Shown one piece after another: positions 1 through 11,100 of a stretch of 64,000 bases of DNA. Every line of letters starts with the position of its first letter. Position 1 is the first letter of the stretch. Where the stretch lies: positions 19,275,501 to 19,339,500 of the forward strand of contig NC_092569.1 of the NCBI RefSeq assembly GCF_037975245.1. Direction: 5' to 3'. Below the pieces are notes generated by a model, which was not told the DNA's origin, searched no databases, and worked only from the letters and a program-made list of their open reading frames with translations. The position numbers were made by a program, and so were the translations under genes. Source of the DNA: Apostichopus japonicus. Taxonomy: Eukaryota; Echinodermata; Holothuroidea; Aspidochirotida; Stichopodidae.

Positions 1-669
1 TGGTGACTGGTTTTCATATATGCTCTGCTTAAACTTTCCCCTCTGTTTCATAAGATCATCTCATTCAACAGATGATATTTTTAAAGAGCTCTAAAATTTC
101 ATATTAGGATCAACTCTTGCTTGATATATGCAGTATCATATTGTAGCTAGCTTTGATAACATGGTGTTTAAGTACTGGTAGGTACCTTGTGATGTGCAAA
201 GTGTTCTAGATGACTATGGGAGGGGGGGGGGGACTCGGAGGGAGGGAGGTGGGAGGGACGATGTTTAACGATACATGTTTCATATACTAAGTTTACAGTT
301 CTTTAAATGTGTATTTTACTATATGCTGGTCACAATGGCGATAAGCAGCTTTCAGTGCCTAATAGCATGTTAACTTTTTTTACTTTGGGGTCAGCAAATT
401 TGTATTAATATTCATCTCTTCTGGAATAAGGGAAGGGGTGGGGGTGTGACAGGGGGAGGAAATGGTGTTAGAAAGTCGGATTTAAAAATAATGTTGAATT
501 TGAGGGATACTGTCTCAGGTCTTTCATTGAAATGGTAGGTCATAGAGTTCTATATATGGTTAATGTTCATAATAATGTGAGCTATATTACAGTTGATATA
601 CCCTGTTCATGGTTACATTATCATTCATTGATTTAATCTCTTTCTCACATTTCTCATCCTCCGACGTAG
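1..669 (+). other. Intron upstream of the SMAP-like terminal exon
   Basis: No coding exon is visible. It contains G-rich runs near 220-260 and 430-460 and ends in the AG acceptor at 668-669. Confidence 0.6.
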
Positions 670-921
670 GTTCAAGCTCAAATGCAGAATATGAGGATAG
701 GTGGCAATCCAGGCATGACTGCTCAAATGACTATGAACGGACAGAATCCTCAGCAAATGCAGCAGCCTCCTCAACAACAGCAACAACAACCTGCACAAGC
801 TGCGTGGAATAGTGGGATGTATCCCACAATGCAACAGGCCCAAGGGGTACCGGTGCAAGGCAACATGGGGTGGAATGGCAATATGGCTGGACAGACTCTC
901 AGTACACAGTTGTGGAAATGA
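670..921 (+). CDS. SMAP1/2-like: Terminal coding exon of a SMAP1/2-like ArfGAP (partial gene)
   Basis: A polypyrimidine stretch ending in AG at 668-669 is followed by an open frame beginning in phase 0 (V-Q-A-Q-M) and closing at TGA 919-921. The 83 encoded residues are rich in Gln, Met and Asn, with a poly-Gln block, and end in GQTLSTQLWK. Vertebrate stromal membrane-associated proteins SMAP1/SMAP2 have a Q/M-rich tail with a nearly identical end (remembered as QTLSPQMWK in SMAP1), which is the basis of the call. SMAPs are GTPase-activating proteins for Arf6/Arf1 that bind clathrin and act in endocytic and TGN traffic. The zinc-finger ArfGAP domain is N-terminal and would lie upstream of the window. 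Bases 1-669 are the preceding intron. The Met at 682 is internal, not a start. Confidence 0.72.
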   Translation, partial: VQAQMQNMRIGGNPGMTAQMTMNGQNPQQMQQPPQQQQQQPAQAAWNSGMYPTMQQAQGVPVQGNMGWNGNMAGQTLSTQLWK

Positions 922-2941
922 TGACGAGTCTATTAAACAGTTAAAACGTCTATGTAATATTTTAGGCTGCTTCCCATAATCCCACCCCTTATCAGAGAGG
1001 TTGACCTTTGACCTCCCCATCGTTTCTTTTTTTCTTGTGTGGAAGCCCTTTGTGGAAATCCTTACCATTCTTAAGCAGCTAGCGAAATAATGAAAGTGCG
1101 AAGCTGTGAAAAATGAGGATGTTACATATATATAACTTCCAAACTATGTATCATATGCCCTTTTGCTATTGATGTGCACTGCTTGGTGCAAGAAACGTTT
1201 AAATGTCTGTATTAGGGGGAAAATACTTATATAATTTATTTCAGCATGAATTCTAATCATAGTGGGAAATGTGGGGAAAATTTCGAAATTTTGTGATTCT
1301 CTATTTTTTTTTTTTGGGGGGGGGGGTTGGGGCAATGGATTTCAAATGAGGTCACAATTTTTTGATTTTTTGTTTTAAATCAACAGTTCAAATAATCTGG
1401 TCTTAATGGAGCTGATAACAAGTTAATTTTGAGAAATTTAGATTTAGAGAATTTACCAAGTTTTCATGAACATGCTGTCAATTTCTTACATATTTGGGAA
1501 GCACATAATATAACCTGAAGAGGGAGTGAAACTAGTATATTCAGGAATCGATGTTACAGGGTTTATAGTCCGATTTCTGCTCAATTACTGTAAGCAGCTG
1601 TTGGTGCATTGCAAAGTAAACATTATCCACTTCATTTAAGACTGGAATTGAAGAGTATATTGGTTGTATTATTGTCACTACATATATTTATGGCAAACTT
1701 CAGAAAGCCATATGACCTCGTCCGATAAATATCTGTCTCGTCATAACCCTGCAGCCTGACGGTCAAGGGCAAAGACCTGTCCAGAGTAAGATGTACACTG
1801 TCCAGTTGTAGCATCATTTCCACATAGGCAGTAACATGAGATAGAAGATGTAAATAGTTTTCATGAAAAGTGAGAAGGTTAATTATACAAGCTGTTTGAG
1901 CCTCTTTTGTTAAGCAGAGGATTTATTCTGATCAATGCAGTCAAGTGATGGGAATGAGAAAAAAGGTGAAAGAGGATGGGAATCGATAGGGAAGCAGTCT
2001 AGATATGGAAAAATGATGTCAACCATTAGAACATTTAATCAGCTGTTTCCAGAAATGTTGTTGCTGCTTGGTATACTATCTCAGCTTTTCATGTTTTGCT
2101 CCTTCTTTTTTGGGGGTGGGGGAGGGGAAGGGGAAGGTGAGGAAAATGGGGGAGGAGGGTGTATGCAACCCAATGCATTAGCAGGTTTTTTTTTTTTATA
2201 GTGAACTTAGGAAGTTCTGCAACTTTTTCTGGCCTGTCTTTTGGTTGCATTATTATGATTTCTTGAATCAACCATCTCGTAATTTCATGTCCTAATTCTC
2301 AGAGTGTCCGTGGTGTGTAAAAAAATGATCATAACAATGGCAGAATGTATAGAACATTGTTGTGTAACTAGTTATTTAGTTATTGTAAAGTTTATTAATT
2401 TAAGTGACAGTTTAAAGACAAAAAAAAAAGGAAAAAATTAGAATAGAATAGATATCTTTGGTTAATCTCACTCGATTCGAAAACTAGGGTATTTTTTCGT
2501 CTTTCATTCAATGGACATCTTAAAATCTTTAATTTCCAAAGAGTACAATCTGTCTACAAAAACTGAGGGGAAAATAGTGTTACAATATCTAACCAAAGGA
2601 ATACACAATGATATTGTTAAACTTTATTTGAGATACCGATCTGTTGTGCAAGAAGTACCTGTCATGGTCTGATCAATAGACTTAAGATAACAGAGTTGAG
2701 TAGTCTAAGAAAGTTGTCACAATTTTCATGTAAATTATCAAGTAGATGTGATGTCACTGGTGTAGGTAGCACTATGCCACTAGTTAGCTCGTTACCGTGG
2801 TGATATAAACCAACACCGTGTCATCCTATCAATAATTTTGATTGTTACTACCTATTAGTTTTGAATAATAACCCCAGGTTTTGTGCACACATTTGCACAC
2901 TATAAATATCAGTTTATCCTAACAACGATATAACCCATAGG

Positions 2942-2943
<2 letters not shown>

Positions 2944-2988
<45 letters not shown>
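2944..2988. repeat. (TA)n microsatellite
   Basis: Uninterrupted alternating TA of about 45 bp. Confidence 0.95.
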
Positions 2989-2991
<3 letters not shown>

Positions 2992-3069
2992 AAGCCATTT
3001 CTGTCTTTAGTGGTGTTAATACACACTGTGTAGTCTATGATATGATATTCACTGCTTTGAATGATTATC

Positions 3070-3195
3070 AAAGATCTGATTAGATTAGATTATATTATTC
3101 TGATCTGATTAGATTAGATTATAGATCTGATCTGATTAGATTATAGATCTGATCTGATTAGATTAGATTATAGATCTGATCTGATTAGATTAGAT
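3070..3195. repeat. GATCTGATTAGATTA-type tandem repeat
   Basis: Four to five imperfect units built from GATCTGATTAGATTA with variable extra GATTA/TATA blocks. They look like replication-slippage products. Confidence 0.85.
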
Positions 3196-5435
3196 TGTGA
3201 AGTGCTCGTATGCACTGATTTTTCAATAATATCTACAAAAACTTGTCTCCCTGGCACCCACTTTCAAGAAATTCTTTTGTCAGTGGCTCCGTAAGTAGAT
3301 ATTGCCACTGACAGTATGATTTGATAAGTCAAACAGGAACCACAAAAATAATGAGGTAACCATTATTATTTTGTTGATTTATTTGTTTTTGGTTTAGTTT
3401 GAATCTAATGTTCTCTTTATCTGACCAAAGGGATTGTCTGAGAAATTACCATACAGTATTTTTGATGGACAAACAAACATTTCCCTGTATATATAGTTGT
3501 ATTTGATTTAAATTTGACTGTAGATTGAATTAGTTTTAAGTTGTATCTTTAACAGAACAACCAAAAGTTAAAGAGTTTGATATTTTTCCAAAAGTTAAGG
3601 ATTATCTTTGTTGTAAAATTTCACAATCCACTTTGATCATATCATGTGTGTCCTCCTTGTATCAAGATGCCCTCACTTTTTAAGTGTTAAACTGTCTGCT
3701 CTTTATATAGTCCAAAGATGTTTGTTCAAGGATTGGAAACTTTTACAAACTTCACTTGATTCGAATAAGTGACTTTGGTGGATAATATGAGTTCTTATTG
3801 GACTGGCCTAAAACGAGGGGGGGGGTGAAGGGGCTGTCTCTTTGGTCCAAAGTCCAGCATTTTCTTTTCAGTTTCAAATTGTTGTTGGAAACTGTACAAT
3901 ATACCAACATGTATGTAGTGGCAAATTAAAGTATTAATTGTCATGTATCTTTTTTTTTCAATTTAATTTATTTGTTTTTTCAATCGTGTTATACTGTTGC
4001 AAACACTGGATACTATAGGTTATGACAGTCTTACAATAAGTAAGCAAATCTTATCCGCAAAGCAAGCTTTTGTTTATAATCGAGCGAATAAGCTACATAT
4101 TCACAAATAATTTTCTTGAAAGTTGCGACCCTTTGAGATTGAATAATATCCAATCTACTGTAGTGGACTGTTCATATCATGCAGACTGTACTATTAACAA
4201 TGACTGTTGCTAGTTACCAGAATGAACAATTGAAACTCTATATTAAAGATTATCAGTAGTTAACCTAAATAGTAACCTTGGAAGTTATGTTTCAAACACT
4301 GTCAAGTTTGTCCCGAGGTTCTAGTTACCCTTCCAAATGCTTTAGGAGGGTTGAATTTAGTGATCAAGTACAATTTTCTGAAGGAGGCACCTTAACAGAA
4401 GTTTTTAAGTTTGACCATATCTAATGAAGTTTTGTTCTCATTGAGGTAAAATGCTATGATGGAAGCAAGAGTGAAAAGTGCCATCATAAGTGATTCTGGT
4501 TTGGTATTTTCCTTTTTTCGTATGGGCGTGTTTGTTTGTGCATATTTAAGGAAAAGAGACAACTTTTCATCAGATCCCAAGGTTTTCATGAAACCTGACC
4601 AGCAGAGTTCACCCTTATCGTACCAAGATCAAACCATTTGTTATGGCGCGGTCCACTCCATGTGTGACCAAAGACGGCAGTAGTTCGGACAACAATTTGA
4701 TGTCGCTCCCATTAATGGATTCATAGATAGCTAGTATTATTATTACCAATATGTATCATTAAGAAGCTAATGCTTACATTTATTCTAAATAAACAAAAAA
4801 CAAAAAAAAATTAGGTGGGAAGTCACATAGAATAATTTGCTCAATAATTTGTTTGTTAATTTGTCATACCTGTGACAATTATTTGCCTCAAGTTGAGATG
4901 AGAGGTAAAATAATTTGAGGTTTCACTTCTTTCACAGCGGGGGGAATGGTAACTATAAGGTTTGATGTATTTACCTCTAAAGTATGTACCAAGATAGTCA
5001 GAGATGGTCATCGTGAAGGAAAGATTGATTTTATCTTCTCTATAGGAAAGTTAAAACCATGAGATAAGTACAGTCATAAGTATTTACTAACATCTTTCTC
5101 ATCCTTTGCTTCTGTCCAGATATTTACGTATTCCTTTGTAAAAACTCAGTGCTTCAAGTCGGTGTATAACAAGTAACAAAAATTCAAGCAATGCAGCATC
5201 GTTTGACAGCAGGTAGCAAAAAACATCTGTCCAAGTCCAATTGTATCATAATAAATCATATGGCCTACAGCAGGCTTTTATAAATAACCAGCAAAGAAAT
5301 TAATGTTTTTATCTGTAATATCTCATACCAAATTATCAAACTAGAAGCCACTTTTTGCATCTCGTGTTGTGATTAAAAAATAACCTATTTAGACAGTGTT
5401 GATGTATGTTATGATTCATCCAGTTGTAGTATAAT

Positions 5436-5503
5436 GAATGAAATTATAAATCAAATACTGGACTGACCTAGGTCAGTCCAGTATTTGATTTATAATTTCA
5501 TTC
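5436..5503. repeat. Perfect 68-bp palindrome with no spacer
   Basis: Arms 5436-5469 and 5470-5503 are exact reverse complements (34 bp each) meeting at CCTAGG. Flanking sequence outside the arms does not continue the symmetry. Confidence 0.95.
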
Positions 5504-8003
5504 ACTATTTTGACAGTGTTAGAATGGGTGCTAAAAACGATGACTCGGCCATTCGTACAATTGCACAAGGTGACGATTTAGTTTGTGGGATTATGATGGG
5601 TGAACACTATAGAGGTGGAGTGCTGGAAACCATCTTCCAAAATACCCTAACCCCCCCCCCCCCCCCCAATCCTCTCTCATTTTAAGAATGCAACCAAATT
5701 AAATACTTTGTTTTTCTCTGATGGTCCTTTCTTGCTGTTACGACTATTATGACATCACAATCCCACCTCATTTTGTTCCCTTGTCACCACCTCCGAGATG
5801 ATGGTATGCCATTGCTTAGAACTCTACCATCTGGTAGAGTCTTACCGGGTATCAACTGTATTAACCTACGTGCATTAAAATCAACCCTGCAAACTGTCAT
5901 CTAGCTATCGATCAAAATGGTGATTATATCAGAAATTCAATGGTTGCGGATCACAATACAGCATGCTTTTACTTTAATCCATACATATCATGATTTACAA
6001 TTATAAGTTACATTTGAAAACCAGCTAGCCGCCATCACTAGTCTTTGTGTGTTACGCATTCCAGGGAGTCTTAGACATACTATTTAAGATGTTTATTGGA
6101 GATATAGATATGTCTTAGGATGAGAGATTATTAATTTCAATTGCATTAAGTTTCTTTCTTTTTACCACCTTTCTTTTCGTTTCTTGTCACATTAAATTTC
6201 CTCTTAACACTGTCGATGTTCAAGACTTGTAAGAATTGTTAATATTTAATGTTTTAATTTTATGGCCGCTCATTCATAAATTTGTTTCAGTATATACAGA
6301 CTTCCTGTAAGATCATTATTCTTCTTCTGGTGGTCTCTTTTTTTATTAGTCTTATTCTATGATTTTTTTCTTTTCTTTGTGATCTGAAGATATAAGTAAG
6401 ATTGACAAGGCCAAATATATTTATGTTAACAAATAATTGGGAAATAAAGACAAAGAAGACAAAAAATAATAATCTTATAATCTTTTCTTTTCATATTTCC
6501 ATGATATTTAACTCTTGATTATTTATACCATTTTGTCAAGACTATTGTCATAGTAAATCATTCTAATGGGGGGGGGGGGGGCATCAAAATGTGCCAGCTT
6601 CACAATTCTGCAGGTATTTGGGTAATACTGGGATTTGCAAACTCAACATGACTTGGAAAAGTTATCATTTAGTTGTTATCGTATGGACACCAGATCTTTC
6701 ACTTGCATTACAACAAGAATATTAAAATCTCAAACCGAGATATTCCAGACTCCTTTGGCAATTCCATGCATCACTAAGACGTCTGTCCCATTGATTGAGA
6801 TATTTGGACTTTTTTGGGGGAAGGGGGGGGGGTGGGCGGCGGCTTTGATACCCTATCAAGCATCACATACTACAGAACCAAAATACACCATATGAAAATG
6901 TGCATACAGTTACTGGAATTTCTTTGAAAAACCTGACCATAAAGGTTGTGGTACACCATATATGAAACCTCCCATGTCAAGTCAATCGAGTCCTCCCTCT
7001 ACCGCCCCCCTCCCCTCCTTCTTATGTTCATTCTTCCACCACATGACAACATATTTGCAAAACAAATCTTGGTCAGTCAGTTTGAGCAGTGGTTCTCTTT
7101 AGCAAATGAGGGATTCATTTCCCAAACTCTCCCCCCTCTTTTCCCACAACTCATTCTCTGCTCATCAATTGATGCTTTCATGATTATAAAGCCCTGAGGA
7201 TATGACAATCTTCCTAAGAGGATGATAATGTCTCATACAAAGCTTTAGAATCCACAGAAATTACGATCCATTATCTATGTATGAGCTGCTTGCATCTGCC
7301 TACATAGGTAGATACCCCCTCCCCCAATCGCTTTGATACAACAAACTATTTTATAACCAGCAAACAAACAATTGAGAACAGCAGTATGAGTATTCGAATA
7401 GAAGTCACTGCACGTGGTACAAGACCTTAACCACGAGTACTCAACCTTGGACTAGAATCCACCCTAGATATCCAAAATGCCCCTAATGAAGGGACTGAGT
7501 ACAAATCCATCAGCACGAGTTCAAGTACATCAGGCAACTATGCTAGAATATGAGTTTCAATACAGCCTCCCCATTGGTCGAATCAGCTGACGACAAATCA
7601 CCTGACCTAAATGACATGTTACAGTGCTCAGTACCACTTACAGAAAGATAAACAAAGATGACATACAAAGCTCTGACTAAACTCTTTACTCTGCTCCTCC
7701 GAACCCCTCTGCTGATGTGATTGGCCATTCTGATGCAATGCTACCGTTTTATCCACCCCTGCCTCTCAACAGAAATTATCCTTAACTTCTGAAACAGTTT
7801 TTTCATCAACTGATGATACCTTCTCTTCCGAGAGGTGACATTGCCTTCCTCGCAGAATAATTCGGCACTTGTGAGAGATCACCACTATTCATTCTAGGAC
7901 CACTAAATGTCCTTTGACGACAGTTTTACTTCCCGTTGGAACTGACTCCCTATGTCATTAAAGTTTGGCAATGGAAGACCATAGCTGGGACGAGGGTCAG
8001 AGG
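5504..8003. other. Intergenic region between SMAP-like gene and LTV1 3' end
   Basis: No coding exon is recognised. It includes poly-C (about 5650-5667) and poly-G (about 6569-6581, 6822-6831) runs. Open frames here lack similarity or splice context. The LTV1 3' UTR must lie in the right part, on the minus strand, but no convincing AATAAA was fixed. Confidence 0.4.
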
Positions 8004-8117
8004 TCATGTTACTTTCACACCCTGCATCTGAGTTATCCGGTTCATCATGATTTTCTTCTGTGTCTTTTCTTCCTCTTTGAACGCCTCCTTATTCGCTTTC
8101 TTCTCTATCCGCCTCAT
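8004..8117 (-). CDS. LTV1: LTV1 last coding exon
   Basis: 114 nt including TGA at 8006-8004, residues 437-473. Acceptor CTTATCCATAG. It encodes MRRIEKKANKEAFKEEEKTQ and ends QMQGVKVT, aligned with RRVEKKANKLAFKLEKRR and the terminal VEGLKL of human LTV1. It is easily missed because no long frame is open on this strand. Confidence 0.9.
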   Translation of the reverse strand: MRRIEKKANKEAFKEEEKTQKKIMMNRITQMQGVKVT

Positions 8118-11100
8118 CTATGGATAAGAAAGGCAGTTCATGAAGTTGTCATGTGACGAAATTACTCGCTGCGGCTAGTACGACTAACGACGTTCTCACC
8201 AAGAATGCCATACATACAGCAGTGCTGCTAATGTAAGGAAATCAACTAGCTGGTCAGTAACCTACATAAACTTATGACCTCAAAGAAAGATAAATGCATA
8301 CCGCAAAGGGGATTTTAGTTAAGAAAAAAACTTAAAATTCCCTGTCCATGTTCCCATCTCAGACCAAATTAAAAATCCACATATACCACCAACAACTTCA
8401 AAGGATCTTGGATGTGACATAATCATATCTGAACATTTAAAAAAGAAGTTACCAGCCAACCATGACATGACAACAGCCTGAGACATCACAACACAAACCC
8501 TCTGAGTTGTATTTATTTAGTCACAAAATAATAATAATCATAATAATAAGTAATATTTATATAGCGCATAATCAGCAAAGCTGCTCAAAGCGCTTTACAA
8601 ATATAAAACCTAAAAACAAATAGTAACAAAAACCAAAATATTAAATATATAGAACCAATAAGGCAAAAACTGTAAAAGCCAAAAGCAACAATATAAAAGT
8701 CACCCGTGCTAAACGATACTAAAAAATTAAAATTATATCAAAAAAAAAGCCCAAAACCCTATAGTCCAAAACAAATTCAGAAGTAAGTAAATAGTAAAAT
8801 AGATTAAATCGTAGTCAATGTTTAAATATAAATAAGTATGAGAAACTATAGTACAGTAAGACAATTATTGTAAAAGCCTAAAACAGATAGTAATAAACAC
8901 CCAATACTAAACCATAAATGAAATGGTGACAAGTGAATGATTTAAGTGTCTCTACCAAGCACAATTTTTTCCCCTTCAAAATTAACTCAAAGACTGCTTT
9001 AGAACCTGGCAGTAAACCTAACAGTCTAGAACTATTAACAGATTCATTTCTTTCATCATCCTAACTAGTGATTTCTTCCTACCTTCCTCTCGATTTTGAT
9101 TGCTTGTTTTCTGTCCTTCCTCTCCTCGACACTCTCCTTTTGTCCTTTCTTCCTATGAGGTAACACCAGAGGTAGCCTGTACTCCTCGAGTTCCTGCCTC
9201 TCTAACTGTTTCTTGGTAGGCCCTGGAGCAGGTAACACCCCTAATGGCATACCGGTCTTTGATGATAACCTGATGGTACCATCCTAGTATGAAAAGAATT
9301 GCCTAAAACTCAGTAACAACTTCTAAGTTAACCGGCAAACACCGGACACTTTCTCTTGTATAATTGTTACTGCATACAGTGCCAACCGGAGTATATCAAA
9401 AGTTGCAGATTTTACTTCATTATTTGGTATAAAAGTTACCTACTCTGGACAAATGTCTTAAATTGAAATTGGACTGAAGTATCACCAAGGCATTACAAAA
9501 ATCTAAAAAATCAAGTCAAGGGGTTGCCCTGCATGAAACCTTAGTTATCTGAACCAGTGTTGGCATTAGGATGTGCGATTGCGGGATTCCTGCAATTTAT
9601 CTAGCGGATCCCGCAAATGTACTTTCTCTTGGGGGGAATTTCCCGCAAAAATTTCTAGTACTACCTGTAACTTGTACCAATACTGCAGTTACAACACTTG
9701 CCAACAACAAGCCTGATATTATAAACTTTTGTTGATTTTTGTAATCTTTCATAAAGAATAAAACTGGCCTCTTTAGTGCAGCACCACACAGTGTGTATTG
9801 GTCACAATGGTTGACCATGTGTACTGCACTGTATGTACGCTAAATCTCAGTACAGGAATATGTACATATCTAACTACTAACACCATGAAATCCTACCCCC
9901 CCCCCAAAAAAAATGTGATGAGAAAGTGAAATAGTAATGAGAAGACAGATGAGCCAGAGAGAAGAGGCTGGGGGTGGGGTTAATTGCACTGTTCTCAAGA
10001 GTTCACGACTAGCTACAATTTTACGATTTACATCAGATTCTTCATAGAGGGCTCACCTGCACTTTGTCGGGTTTCTTCTTTCTGGGCCCGTCGTCTATGA
10101 TCTTGGGGTGATTGTACAAGTTAGAATACGTGCTGAGGATCGACTCGCAGTCCCATTTTTCCTTCCTGCTTTCTTCAATTTCGATTCGATCTTTCTCCAA
10201 ATCGTCGCTGGAATCGTCTCCATCTTCAGATTGTCTGTCCTTTCGATTAACCTCATCCGCTTCAGCTTTCTCTAAGACTCTGAATGAGAATATATCAAAA
10301 CACAGAAAATTTAAGGGAAAAAGTTTTAAAAATTCCTGAGAAGAGAAGCAACTCTGTATAACATTTTAAACTTTTAAAGGAGAAATGGGATGTGGCATCA
10401 ACACTTGTGTGTTTGGTTGAGAGATAAACTAACTTTCCTCCAATCACATTCTTTGTTTCAAAATTTACAAACACTAAGATCATTTCTATATAAAACACAA
10501 TTTTCTCTGAATGAAAATTTCATTAGTGTATAACAGTGGCGTAGGAAGGTACTTTTGAGTGGGGAGGCTGAAGACTGATGGCCGGCCTGGGGGAGGGGTC
10601 TAACTGTAGTTACCAGGTGGCCTCAGATGCAATTTGGTGCAATATAGCACACTTCACACTTTATCATTTATTGAGAAATGAAAAAGGGGTTTTCTGACTT
10701 GCGAAGTGGGGGACGGAATGATACTTCCGCCCCCCCTATATTTTTCACTGGGGGGCTGGCGCCCCCCAGCCCCCCGGTTCCTACGCCCTTGGTGTATAAC
10801 ATACTTGGTCCATTCTATAACAAAATTCTCATTGCCCAGGCACATTTTCATATAATCATCAAACACATGAAAAAATGTATCAATGGCAATCCTCAAAGTT
10901 TCTGAATATTTTATCATCTTTCATCTTTTATCATCTTTCATTAGAAATGAACGTTGAATGGATATGCTAATGAGCAACGCTTTTCGTGGGTTTTCTTTAT
11001 TTATGACTTTTCAATTCATTATTTGAATTACTAGAATTTCACAAGTTTTAGCCACTTGGCCATCCAAGTGTTTAAAAATATCTACTGGCTAACATCAAGT

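Larger units (their letters stand above)
922..5435 (+). other. SMAP-like 3' UTR and intergenic DNA
   Basis: No coding exon is recognised. The 3' UTR begins right after the stop. A candidate polyadenylation signal AATAAA lies near 4787-4792, followed by A-rich sequence, so the UTR may be close to 4 kb, but its end cannot be fixed from sequence. Simple repeats at 2944-2988 and 3070-3195 are listed separately. Confidence 0.45.

Noticed and set aside
682-684. Start codon of a 79-residue protein
   Set aside because: This Met lies inside an exon that begins at 670 after a splice acceptor and is the SMAP-like C-terminus.
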